Of a stretch of 26,363 nt of DNA, positions 10,170 to 18,556 are shown piece by piece (position 1 is the first letter of the stretch; each line of letters starts with the position of its first letter). The DNA is from Gnetum montanum (taxonomy: Eukaryota; Streptophyta; Gnetopsida; Gnetales; Gnetaceae), in NCBI GenBank assembly GCA_015680685.1, contig MNCI01020774.1, forward strand, positions 511,490 to 537,852, given 5' to 3'. The position numbers were made by a program, and so were the translations under genes. Below the pieces are notes generated by a model. It was not told the DNA's origin, did no database searches, and saw only the letters and a program-made list of their open reading frames with translations.

Positions 10170-12270
10170 GGGTCATTGTACACCCTCATGGATTGGTTCT
10201 AGGGCCTAACTAGGTTTGTCGTGTCAAGCACTAGTTCATCCTTATCTATCATCCATTGCAAATCATCTTGCAAAGCTTGACAGAAGTCTATGCTATGATT
10301 GGACAACTAGTGGTAATGATAGAATTAGTCCAGCCTGAAGTGCTATGGGACTAGTGGCTCATTTGGTGTTGCTGACGTGGGATTACTCAGTAGCTTATAG
10401 TACCTATCATGCCTTTTGTAGGCATCCTTAGACATTTGCTTATGTTGGATGCACCCAGCTTTCAATAGTTGATCTAGCAACTCTAATGGTTTCAATGGTA
10501 ACAAGGTATACTTTGAGTGATCTTTGCACTCAAAGTTGGACCTTTGGCCAACTTATGTCATGGCTACTATAGATGTAGGTGGGTTGGTGGCCTTGGCACC
10601 AGAGTTGGTAGCTTTGAAATCTAGGGCTTTAGCTTACCTAGCTATTAACCCTTGGTTGGTTGCTTTAGTGTTTGTGGCAATTGTTGCCACTATTGCATTC
10701 TACTTTCTCACATGTTGATTTTTGTAGGACACATAGGTTGGGTCCTTATTAACTTGTGCTATGTCTTCTATGCTCTTAGTTTGGGCAAAGGCCTAGCTTA
10801 GGAATTGCAAGCCTAAGTATTATAGCTTTAACTTGATGATGTTGTTAATTGTGCCTTTGAAGATAGCCAAGAGATGTGCCTCAGCTATCAACTCTCGTAT
10901 TTCATTTAATGAGGTGCTCCAACATTGGATGAACATTTGCACAAGCTTTAGATGGCCTTGCTTGACCTGCATTAGCTAGTCCAAGGTTGCTTCTAGCTTC
11001 AAGTTGTACTTGAAGCATGTCACGAATTGGCTTAAGAGGTCTTCTAAAGAGGAAATATAACTTCTAAGCAGTGCTTGGCACCAGTATAGCACTTTGCTAG
11101 TTAGTGACATGAGAAATAAATGTGTGATGATGTGTGGCCAAGATTGTAGCAACAAGCACATAGCCCTAAATGTGACTAGCATGTTGGGGTCTCCACTATT
11201 GTACTTGGTGAATTGGGGTAGTAAGACCCTAGTTGGTAGAGTTAGGGGTGAGACCATAGGACTTATAGGGTCATCCTAGATGGTTTCAAAGAAAGTAGCT
11301 TGAGTCACCTCACCTCCTCCATCAAACTTTGGATTAGCTGGAATGCCTAAACCAAGTTTTGAGATGCGCTAGCTAGTTGCATTGGCTATGCTATCTACTA
11401 TGCTAGTTGTATAGCCTAGGACTAGATTACCAATTATGGAGCCACGTGATGTGGTTGATGCATTGGTTGTGCTATGTGCGTAGTGACTAGGAAAAGCCAT
11501 GCACACGTGGGTTGGACTAATGCTAAGGGCATTGAAGAAATACAAAAGATGTAGGGTGCTTGAGTCATTTAGGGCTAAGAGGCATGCATGGTGTGAATGT
11601 AAGGTTGAACAAGCATAATTGCTACTGGTAGAGATGATTAGGTAGACTATGACAATGTCAAAAAGCGCAAGTTAATGGGAGGTTGTGCATTTTGACATGC
11701 ATGTTGTGTCTAGTGCATTGCTATCATAGGTGTTGACTTGGAAGGTGACACTAAGGCTATGACTATCTTAAGAAAGATAGGTGGATGGGACTACAAGAGA
11801 TCTAAACCAAGGATTTTCCATTGGAATATGGTCTGAAAGTAGTCATCGTGCTTAGAACAAGCATCAAACTCATCCTCCTTTCCCTATAGGAACTTCTCAT
11901 AGTCTATTCCCACTTCATGCTCACTTATTCAGATGAGCTAGGCTAGCATTCACTAGTAGTGTTCAATGAGCAGGATGAAGTTGATGGAGGAGGGGATATA
12001 CTCTTGTTCATTTTTGTGGATAAGCTCGTAGCCTTGTTTGGCTTCCATGTCCAAGTAGTCTACAAATAGACCTACTTGGATCTTTGCATAGATGAAGTTG
12101 TATTGTTCATCATTTAGCATGGTATACTCTAGGTCTTGGCCACATAGCCTAAGGGATTGCCTTGGCTCTGTGATAGTAAGACTAGTAGGGTTGTCAATCT
12201 TGGTTTCTTATTAGGTGGGCAAGATAGCAAGTGTGCTTGGGACTAATGTCGAAGGTTTTTTGGAACTCAT
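10170..12270 (-). pseudogene. Broken gag of the Tat-like Ty3/gypsy element
   Basis: Gag forms the particle and binds the RNA. The likely start is the ATG at 12270-12268 (MSSKKPSTLVP). A conserved stretch DEQYNFIYAKIQVGLF (near 12085) precedes a degraded part. The core Retrotrans_gag domain is at about 11250-10880: LPQFTKYNSGDPNML, then LTSKVLYWCQALL, ISSLEDLLSQFVTCF and HLKLVQMFIQCW, matching the usual pattern of a GDP motif, W-x-x-x-L and F-x-x-x-F. At about 10330-10250, HSIDFCQALQDDLQWMID corresponds to the GH-T-DC-L...I-LI motif at the end of Tat-type gag. Stops and shifts occur throughout. The family identification is firm; the exact ends are approximate. Confidence 0.8.
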
Positions 12271-12300
12271 GTGTGCAAATTAATTTACAATAAGAGATTG

Positions 12301-12505
12301 CAAATGTTGCTAGTTGTAGAAAATGGCTAACTTTGTTGATTGCGAAGATGGCTAACTCTGGTGGTTGCAAAAAAATTGGCCAACTCTAGAGACTGTAGAA
12401 AAATGGCTAACTCTAGTAATTGTGAAAAATGGCTAACTCTGGTGATTGCAAAAAAAATGGCTAAATCTAGTGAGTGTAAAAATGGCTAACTTTGGTGACT
12501 ATGCT
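12301..12505. repeat. Leader array of about 25-base repeats before gag
   Basis: Seven units carry AAAATGGCTAACTCTGGTG or variants, with period 24 to 28 bases. The variable parts read GATTGCAAA, GACTGTAG, AATTGTG and similar. The array lies between the primer site and the gag start of the Tat-like element, in its transcribed leader. It has no coding potential. Confidence 0.8.
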
Positions 12506-12786
12506 CTCTATGCTAAGAGCTAACTATGCTCTCTACTAAAAGCAAAAAATTTAGCTAACTATGGGAATGTATGCTTTCAGTTGCTATGCAAGGTTTTAGT
12601 GGAACTGACTATAAGGTCCAATCTACACTAACCGATTAGTAGACAATGCCTACACCAACCTAAGATCTAGATACTACTACACATAGAGCAGGTTCACAAG
12701 GGTGTCATGGTCTACACTAGCTCAAGGCTAGCAATAGTGATGTAAAGAACATGTGAGACAATTGTAATGGAGTCTAAAGAGGAAAA
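12506..12786 (-). other. Untranslated leader of the Tat-like element
   Basis: No gene is seen. Near 12500-12560 there are two ACTATGCTCTCTA blocks that resemble the arms of the LTR hairpin units, so short LTR-related sequence has spread into the leader. The minus-strand open frame at 12712-12948 crosses the LTR boundary and is not a gene. Confidence 0.5.
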
Positions 12787-12802
12787 TGGTTCTAGCCCTC
12801 CA
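12787..12802 (-). other. Putative primer binding site of the Tat-like element
   Basis: On the minus strand TGGAGGGCTAGAACCA starts directly after the 5' LTR end. TGG is the expected start of a site that pairs with a tRNA 3' CCA. I could not match the following bases to a specific tRNA, and old mutation is likely. Its position is better supported than its tRNA identity. Confidence 0.5.
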
Positions 12803-14653
12803 TCTAATACCAAAAAACTGTAGTGACTGAAAAAATCAACAGCTTGAATGCTAAGGAATCTAGGGATGCACAGTTTGACCTTATGTCCATGCAAGGGCCT
12901 GCTGGAGGTGGAGATGGGGTGCCCTAAATGATTTTGTCGATCAAACAAGGACTTACCAGATGTAACTAGGATGTAGCATGGTTAGTCACAATGCTAATCT
13001 GAAATGGTGCTAAGTATTTGAACAGTGTTCACAATGTTAATGGTGTTAGCAAGGTCGAGCATAGTTAGGCTTTTGGTAAAAACTAGGATGCCAACATGTG
13101 AGGGCTCTCACCTAAGCATAGTTTTAGGTGCAACTATGCAATGAAATAGCAAAAAATGCCAATAAAATGCTAAAAATGGAAGGAAAGAGAGAGAGAGAAA
13201 TAGACCACACCAAATTGTGCTGAGCATAGTTAACTCTAGGGGTGAGAAGGTATGCAATGTACAATAGGCACAGTGGATAGCATTGTCACAGTCTTGGGGA
13301 TGTCTGGCAGTGAAGACTGGCATTCTACCAAGGTTTCTACATTTGCAGAGTTGGTTATTGTGGTGTACCATTGACTATGGTGTTATGGTGGGTTGTGGTG
13401 GGCTGTGGTGCTCTGCAACTTTGCCAAGATCCCTCTGGTTCCCTCCTAATCACTGCTTAGGTTTGCAAGTCTATGAAGTTTGAAATGTGCCAACACTTCA
13501 AGTTTGCCAACTCAAATTTTTTCCAATCTTGAAAATGTCAAGGGTAGGAATATTTATAGGGCTATGTTTAGCATGAAATGCATGGTGAATGAAACATGGA
13601 AAAGGGGACAATTGGAACTACGTTGTCACCCAACTACACTTTCCACTAAGGCTAGTGGTGTTGTGCCTTGCTCTTTTTTGTTAGACTTTACGAGGCTGAG
13701 AAACTATGACTATGCTGCTAACTGCATGTACATGCACCGAGAGGATAGCAATATACTTAAAAAAATGTAACTTTTGAGACTATGCTATCGGAATACACTC
13801 TCCACTATCTTGTGTGGGGTTAAGTGTAGTTGCAATTTTGGGGATAAAAGGGATATAAAAAATACACATTTTGCTAACTACAGTTGCTGGAGGTGAGTTG
13901 GAGCTGAGCTGAATGCCAGTGATACGTTTTGGAGGCCTTTGGAGGCTATTTTGGCTAACTATGCTTGACTACGCTCTAGAATGGGGGAGAGCATGTTCCC
14001 ATACTAAGAAAAAATTTTGTAAAATATGATTATGTGCTAACTAAGATCTTCACAAAAGGTTGACTATGCTCCCAACTAGGGGTGAGCATAGTCCCAACAC
14101 TTGTCAAAACTTGCAAAAACTAGCTTCCAATTGACTACGCTTGACTATACTTTGGGCTAGTGTAGAGCATAGTTTCAACACTTAGAAAATCCTATAAAAA
14201 TTAGGCCTTCATGCTAACTACACTTGACTATGCTCTGGGGCAATAAGGAGCATAGTCTCAACACTTATAAAAATCTACAAAAACTACGCCTTCATGTTGA
14301 CTATGATTGACTATGCTTTGGGGTAATGGAGAAAATAGTCTCAACACTTGGAAAATTTTATAGTGGCTAGCTTGACACTTAGTAAAATTTACAAAACTGG
14401 CCTTTTTGTTGACTACACTCTCTACTAGGTTGACTATGATCTAGGACAGTGGAGAGCATAATCTCAACACTTAGAAAATATCTACAAAGAACTGGCTTTT
14501 GAGCTGACTACACTCTCCACTAGGCTAACTATGCTTAGAGGCAGTGGAGAGCATAGTCCTAGCACTTAGAAAAATTTGTAGAAACTAGCCTCATGCTAAT
14601 ACTTAGATAAATTTTTAGTCAAGATGTTGTAGTCCAAATTTGGTGGTGCTTCA
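12803..14653 (-). repeat. 5' LTR of the Tat-like element (right copy)
   Basis: It aligns with 4036-5770. The plus-strand left end is TCTAATACC where TG would be expected, so one terminal base has mutated; the other end is intact (GTGCTTCA). It carries 108 extra bases around 13123-13231, including a short GA repeat at 13186-13198. Open frames at 13108-13371, 13283-13483 and 13480-13770 are inside the LTR and are not genes. Confidence 0.87.
13960..14615. repeat. Array of inverted-repeat units in the right Tat-like LTR
   Basis: This is the counterpart of 5098-5740. Units read, for example, GACTACGCTCT...GAGAGCATG near 13974 and GACTACACTCTCCACTAGGC near 14505, with the shared tail TCAACACTTAGAAAA. 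Both CG-bearing and CA/TG-bearing arms are present, so the right copy helps to show which base was ancestral. Confidence 0.7.
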
Positions 14654-14658
14654 ATAGG
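14654..14658. repeat. Target-site duplication of the Tat-like element (right copy)
   Basis: ATAGG follows the terminal CA of the right LTR and equals the five bases before the left LTR (4031-4035). Confidence 0.85.
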
Positions 14659-14710
14659 TGCAACTTTAATTGGGGAACTTATTCAACCCCCCTTTTAGGT
14701 TCTTAATCCA
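14659..14710 (+). repeat. 3' LTR of the copia element, last part
   Basis: TGCAACTTTAATTGGGGAAC followed by the C-rich block ATTCAACCCCCCTTTTAGG completes the LTR cut at 4035. The end is probably at the CA of AATCCA (14710) or the next CA (14712). Beyond this the minus strand reads chromovirus pol. The exact end cannot be fixed because the copia 5' LTR and its target duplication are outside the window. Confidence 0.6.
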
Positions 14711-15340
14711 CATCCTATTCATCAATGTTTCTTTAAGGCTTCTCCAAACTTACCTAGAATCAACATCATGCTCATACAAAGAAGCAAAATCATCCATACA
14801 TTCCAGATGAGGTACACTAAAATTTACCATATGTAGCCTAGATAATGCATCAACCACCACATTGGCTTTCCCACTTTTGTGCTTCAACACAAAATTTAAC
14901 TCTTGTAACTATGCAATCCATTTCATGTGCTTTGTACTCAACTTCTTTTGTGAGTTTAGAAATTGAAGTGCTTTGTGGTTTTTCATCAAGGTGAATTCCT
15001 TGGCCAAGAAGTAATGCCTCCAATGCTTGACTTCTTGAAGAATAACATACACATCCTTCTCATATCTACTATATTTTTTCCTTGACTCATTCAACATTTT
15101 AGAAAAGAAAGTAACAAGCCCACCTTCTTGTGAAATTACCCCACCAATGGCAAGTATATTTTCATCCACCTCCACTTGAAAAAGGTTTTAAAAATCTAAG
15201 ATTGCAAGCATTAATTCATTGGTAATATTTTCTTTTAACAAGTTCAAGCTCCCTTGGGTTTAATTATTCCATTTAAATTCCTTATTTTTCTTCAATAAGG
15301 CAAACACAAGTCATGAAATACCACTAAAATATTTTATGAA
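14711..15340 (-). pseudogene. RNase H region of a chromovirus-like Ty3/gypsy pol
   Basis: RNase H degrades the RNA of the RNA:DNA hybrid during reverse transcription. Right to left, the thumb/connection part has FIKYFSGIS and EFKWNN (15325-15240). Then EVDENILAIGGVISQEGG (about 15175) carries the first acidic residue, followed by FFSKMLNESRKKYSRYEK, HWRHYFLAKEFTL, NHKALQFLNSQKKL (about 14995; the usual Asp before His-Lys-Ala-Leu is Asn) and, after a stop, KHKSGKANVVVDALSR (about 14865-14820). This matches the DHKAL and ADALSR blocks of chromoviruses. The frame breaks near 14755, just before the copia insertion; integrase would lie beyond it, outside the window. Confidence 0.87.
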
Positions 15341-15990
15341 TCATCTATTAAAAATTTCTAAATAAAGAAATGATCTTACCTCCCCAATATTCTTAAAAGT
15401 TTTCCAATCCCTAATAGCCTTCACCTTGGTAGCTCCTATTTTAATATGAGTTTTAGAAACTACATGCCCCAAATATGTAATTTTCCTCTTGAAGAAATAA
15501 CTTTTCTTCATGTTGATTACCAACAATTCCTCTTCCAACATAAAACACACCATCCTCAAGTGATCCATGTGCTCTTCCTCATTAAAGCTATACACCAAAA
15601 TATTGTCAAAAAAAGACAATACAACACTTACAAATCAAGTCTTTTAGTACATCATGCATCAACCTCATAAATGTAGCAGGTGCATTCTTGAGCCCAAATG
15701 GCATAACCAACCACTATTGGTAAGGACATCAAGGATACCATCCATCCTTAAAATAGAAAACTTGTACCTTACTATTATCATATTCATTACCTTAGAATTA
15801 ATGCACATCCACCATTCATCATTATCCTTATTTGGTACTAGCACTCTTGGAATTGCATAAGGTGAAATGGATTTCCTCACAAAGCCATTTAAAAGTAATT
15901 CCTCTACTTATCTTTGTAATTCAACCCTATGCCATCTAGTAAGCTCTCTCGTTTTGAATGGTAGCACCAAGAATGAAGTCAATCTAATGA
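15341..15990 (-). pseudogene. Reverse transcriptase of a chromovirus-like Ty3/gypsy pol, internally deleted
   Basis: Right to left: IDFILGATIQN (about 15985-15950), VEELLLNGFVRKSISPYAIP (about 15915-15850), a WWMCINSK block and YKFSILRMDGILDVL (to about 15722). At about 15708 the frame jumps straight to the [18 protein letters not shown] block. Roughly 45 to 50 codons holding motif A (the first catalytic Asp) are missing, judged against the family pattern. The catalytic YxDD box reads FFDN (about 15613-15602), so its second Asp is Asn. YLGHVVSKTHIKIG and RDWKTFKNIGEVRSFL follow. This enzyme cannot be active. It was probably a Reina-like chromovirus, judged from motif wording. Confidence 0.88.
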
Positions 15991-16199
15991 TGTATATTCC
16001 TTATCAGTGGTAGTCGATCCAATTTTCCCTTAAACATCTTGAAAAATTTCTCCTTCAAGCCTAGAAACACATATAGGAAGTTCAACCTATACATCATCAT
16101 GGTTAGTAGCAATTTTTGTTATAACAACAAAACCAAAACTAGTTTCATCAAGTTCCTTAATATATTCCCTCTTTCCTAGAAGGATTAAGGGAGAATTAG
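15991..16199 (-). pseudogene. Protease to reverse transcriptase linker of the chromovirus-like element
   Basis: The minus strand reads SPLILLGKREYIKELDE and then FGFVVITKIATNHDDV before the reverse transcriptase start, with frameshifts and stops. No catalytic motif is expected in this linker, and its order fits an uninterrupted gag-pol. Confidence 0.6.
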
Positions 16200-16600
16200 G
16201 TATGCTTGGTTGCCTCACTTTTCAATTTTCATAGAAATCAAATCATAGATTCCATCAATTCTAGCTACACTCCATACATTTCTAGCTCCATCAAACAAAG
16301 CACCATTGTCAAATTTCCAAGGTCTACCAAGAATTACATTAGTACAATCTATGGGAAGCACATCACACTTCAAGAAATCATGAAAACTTCCAATTTTAAA
16401 TTTCAAAGTACATTGTTCCCTCACCTCTTGGGAAAAATCTCTAGACAATCAATGCATCTTATAAGGTCTAGAATGAGGATTAGTTATCAAACCCAATATA
16501 GCAATTTCCATACAAAAAATTAAAATTTTCTTGGGCTCCTTGATCAATCAAAACATGAATTCATTTCCTCATAACCAAACAACTACCCCCATCCAAAACA
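16200..16600 (-). pseudogene. Aspartic protease of the chromovirus-like element
   Basis: Right to left: HVLIDQGAQENFNFL (Asp codon at 16545-16543) is the active-site D-T/S-G-A motif with Gln in place of Thr/Ser. HSRPYKMHWLSR follows in the spacing of the usual H-P-Y-W-L block, then EQCTLKFKIG, CDVLPIDCTNVILGRPW (about 16370-16320) and KFDNGALFDGARNVWSV. The D-V-x-P-M-D...LLGRPW wording is typical of Reina-like chromoviruses. The second half (16448-16215) is still open. This protease cleaves the polyprotein during maturation; here it is a relic. Confidence 0.82.
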
Positions 16601-16778
16601 ACAATTTCCTATTAGAATGATCTCATCTATTAACATTCTGCTCAAATGCATAAGAATTTAATTCAGAAACATCCTTAATTTTTGAAGCATTAGGATTACC
16701 TCTCTAAAGAGTTTAGATGGATGTCTCCCCTACCTCCATGGTTTGTACATCATTATCCTTGGATACCTTGTGAAGTGG
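16601..16778 (-). pseudogene. Gag to protease junction of the chromovirus-like element
   Basis: After the zinc knuckle the minus strand reads HKVSKDNDVQTMEVGE, then ASKIKDVSELNSYAFEQ, followed by stops. It is a broken linker without a recognisable domain. Confidence 0.5.
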
Positions 16779-17557
16779 GCATTTCCATTACTTATGTTCT
16801 CATTCTCCACATCTGAAGCACTAAATTTTTTTATGAGTTGCTACCTTAACCTTTGCCTCCCTTGCCTTGGTCCTTCTTGTCTTTAATCTTCTCATCATCT
16901 TTTTCAATCTTCTTGTCTTGGATATCCTTCTTGACTTTAAATTTGAACTTAGATCCCTTATTAGATCTATATTCCTTCTCCTTCTTCTTGGAAGGTTGTT
17001 TTCTCCTGTTTTCAAATCCACCTAATTTCTTCTCAGCCTTGAGTTTTAAATCATAACCCTCATCAAGAGTTTTTGGCTCATAAGAAGATAACTCTTATTG
17101 GTATGCCATTTTGAACCTCCTAAAAATATTAAAGCTTGTTCATATTCTTCCTAGTTTACCTTAGCTTGACAGAATAGATCAAAAAATTTGATGTAAAATT
17201 CTTTGACATTGTTGTCAACTTGCCTTAGGAAATTCAACTTCATAATAGTTTCTTGTCTCTAACAAGACTGTTCAAATTTTCTCTTTAACCTATATTTCAT
17301 CATATCCTAATCTTTCATCTTTCATAACATTAAAACTCCTTTTTCCATCAAGTAGAATCCATACCTTCTAATCTAGATTCAGTGATAGGTAGCCTTAATT
17401 TATTTAATTCCTTTTCCAATTGAAAATTATCTTAAGTACCTTCAACTAGCTTGCAAAGCATTAGTTCCATCTACACTATTAAAAGTCTTCAACTCCATGT
17501 ATAGAAGTCTTCCAGCATTTCTAAATGCTCTAGCAAACCTTGCCTTATCTTCTTCAT
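16779..17557 (-). pseudogene. Gag, C-terminal part, of the chromovirus-like element
   Basis: Right to left: NEEDKARFARAFRNAGRLLY (from 17557) continues the gag that starts beyond 26036. A core gag segment FLRQVDNNVKEFYIKFFDLF (about 17230-17170) matches the LRQG..SV.eY...F pattern. A Lys/Arg-rich stretch (about 17040-16830) precedes a CCHC zinc knuckle at 16820-16779: C-F-R-C, four residues, H, four residues, C, with two stops inside it. Basic region plus zinc knuckle binds RNA. The 66- and 67-codon open frames at 16821-17056 come from this repetitive basic stretch and its antisense. Confidence 0.78.
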
Positions 17558-18422
17558 TGATAAATGAATTTTTGATTAACTATGATATCATAACTTCGAT
17601 ATCGTAGCACTAGCTACGTCATTGTATATGTGATATCATAGGATGCATGCTAGCCTATAAATATAGCACTTAACAAAATATATTTGTAATAGATTTCATT
17701 CAGTAGTACCAGAAATCTTTCAATTTATTTTCATGAATTTAGTCTTTATCACTTAGATGTGCATGCTCATAGTGTGGTGTTGAGTGATTGTATAGTGTCT
17801 TTATTCAAGTGAATTATACTTGGACATAATCCATAACTAGTAATAAAAATCAAGATTTCTTATCATCATTGCAGCATCCACTTAGTTTTCTTTTATTTAC
17901 TTAGAATAATTGTGCTTGTTTTCCCTAGTTAATCATTTACTTTACAAGAACTTTCTTTTACATGTTGAAAGTAAGTAGTATGGATACAACTGGTTTCTTA
18001 CATTAAGTGTAGTTATCTAGTAATCCAGTAGTGTCATCGCTTAGCAGGCCTAGCAGTGGTACACTTGGTAATCCTAGTGATGATTACATGAGTCTAAGGC
18101 ATGTACAGTAGACCAAGACCAAATATTCATTACTATAGGATAGAATAGATTTGTTTACTATTTTACTTAGACTTAGAAACTATTTCCATTTCATCATGTT
18201 CACTAGGAGTAGCAATGGCCCAACAACATCAGTTATTAGATACCTCACTGTAAGCTAAACCATACACATAGACTTCACTAGCTCCACGTGGAAAGACAAC
18301 AATCTCAAACTTAAACCAATTACTAGCATATTCACATTGCCTCTTCCATGGATTACAAGCTATTCACATGTGAACACTTGTGACTTATCTGGTTAGATGC
18401 TGGATTACTACACTGCTCATCA
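17558..18422 (+). repeat. 5' LTR of the Athila-like element
   Basis: It begins TGATAAATGAA and ends CTGCTCATCA and matches 25175-26035 along its length. Near its start is an inverted repeat, CTATGATATC (17580-17589) with GATATCGTAG (17598-17607), and a further TGATATCATAG at 17631-17641. TATAAATATAG at 17655-17665 is a candidate TATA box. The flanking bases are CATTG on the left. Confidence 0.88.
17580..17641. promoter_or_regulatory. GATATC palindromes and TATA-like box in the Athila-like LTR
   Basis: Three GATATC-centred blocks lie within 62 bases, two of them forming a ten-base inverted repeat with one mismatch. A TATAAATATAG box follows about 15 bases downstream. The same layout is in the right LTR (25197-25260), where TATAAAT is reduced to CATAAATAAAAT. 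This looks like the core promoter of the LTR; the role is inference. Confidence 0.5.
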
Positions 18423-18423
18423 T

Positions 18424-18443
18424 TGGCGCCATTACTAGGGACT
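18424..18443 (+). other. Primer binding site of the Athila-like element, tRNA-Asp type
   Basis: TGGCGCCATTACTAGGGACT starts one base after the 5' LTR. TGGCGCC followed by a GTTGCCGGGGA-like stretch is the tRNA-Asp-type site common in Athila, Tat and other plant Ty3/gypsy elements. The first seven bases agree exactly, and the later changes are mostly transitions. Confidence 0.75.
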
Positions 18444-18556
18444 AGTCAATGTATGCTGAGTAATTGATTTCACAAAGTTTGTTGTATAAGAATTCAAAGT
18501 TAAATCTCATAACTGAAATAAGTAAGCATACTTAATCAAATGTCTTAAATCATAAC
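18444..18556 (+). other. Leader of the Athila-like element
   Basis: This is a short untranslated leader between the primer site and the first ATG of gag. No motif was seen in it. Confidence 0.5.

Larger units (their letters stand above)
4036..14653 (-). mobile_element. Tat-like non-autonomous Ty3/gypsy element with gag-protease and tandem-repeat 3' region
   Basis: The 10.6 kb element is bounded by LTRs (4036-5770 and 12803-14653) and by a perfect ATAGG duplication. Read on the minus strand the order is 5' LTR, primer site, leader repeats, gag, protease, a non-coding stretch, two tandem arrays, polypurine tract and 3' LTR. Gag and protease types plus long tandem arrays before the 3' LTR fit the Tat lineage (Ogre/Retand relatives), where the 3' untranslated region is known to carry tandem repeats. 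No reverse transcriptase, RNase H or integrase motif was found, so it could not move alone. Over about 115 bases compared by hand near the plus-strand left end, the two LTRs agree at about 82 percent, mostly differing by transitions, so the insertion is old. Confidence 0.88.

Noticed and set aside
10524-10718. Plus-strand open frame with a membrane-like Ala/Val/Leu tail
   Set aside because: The minus strand here reads gag in line with its neighbours. The hydrophobic plus-strand reading is a by-product of Thr/Ala/Asn codons on the other strand.
13186-13198. GA microsatellite
   Set aside because: About six units only; noted within the LTR but too short to list as a feature.
13108-13770. Several 66-96 codon open frames on both strands
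   Set aside because: All lie inside the right Tat-like LTR, which is non-coding, and are not kept in the left LTR.
16853-17056. Plus-strand Ser/Leu/Phe-rich open frame
   Set aside because: It is the antisense of the Lys/Arg-rich stretch before the chromovirus zinc knuckle.
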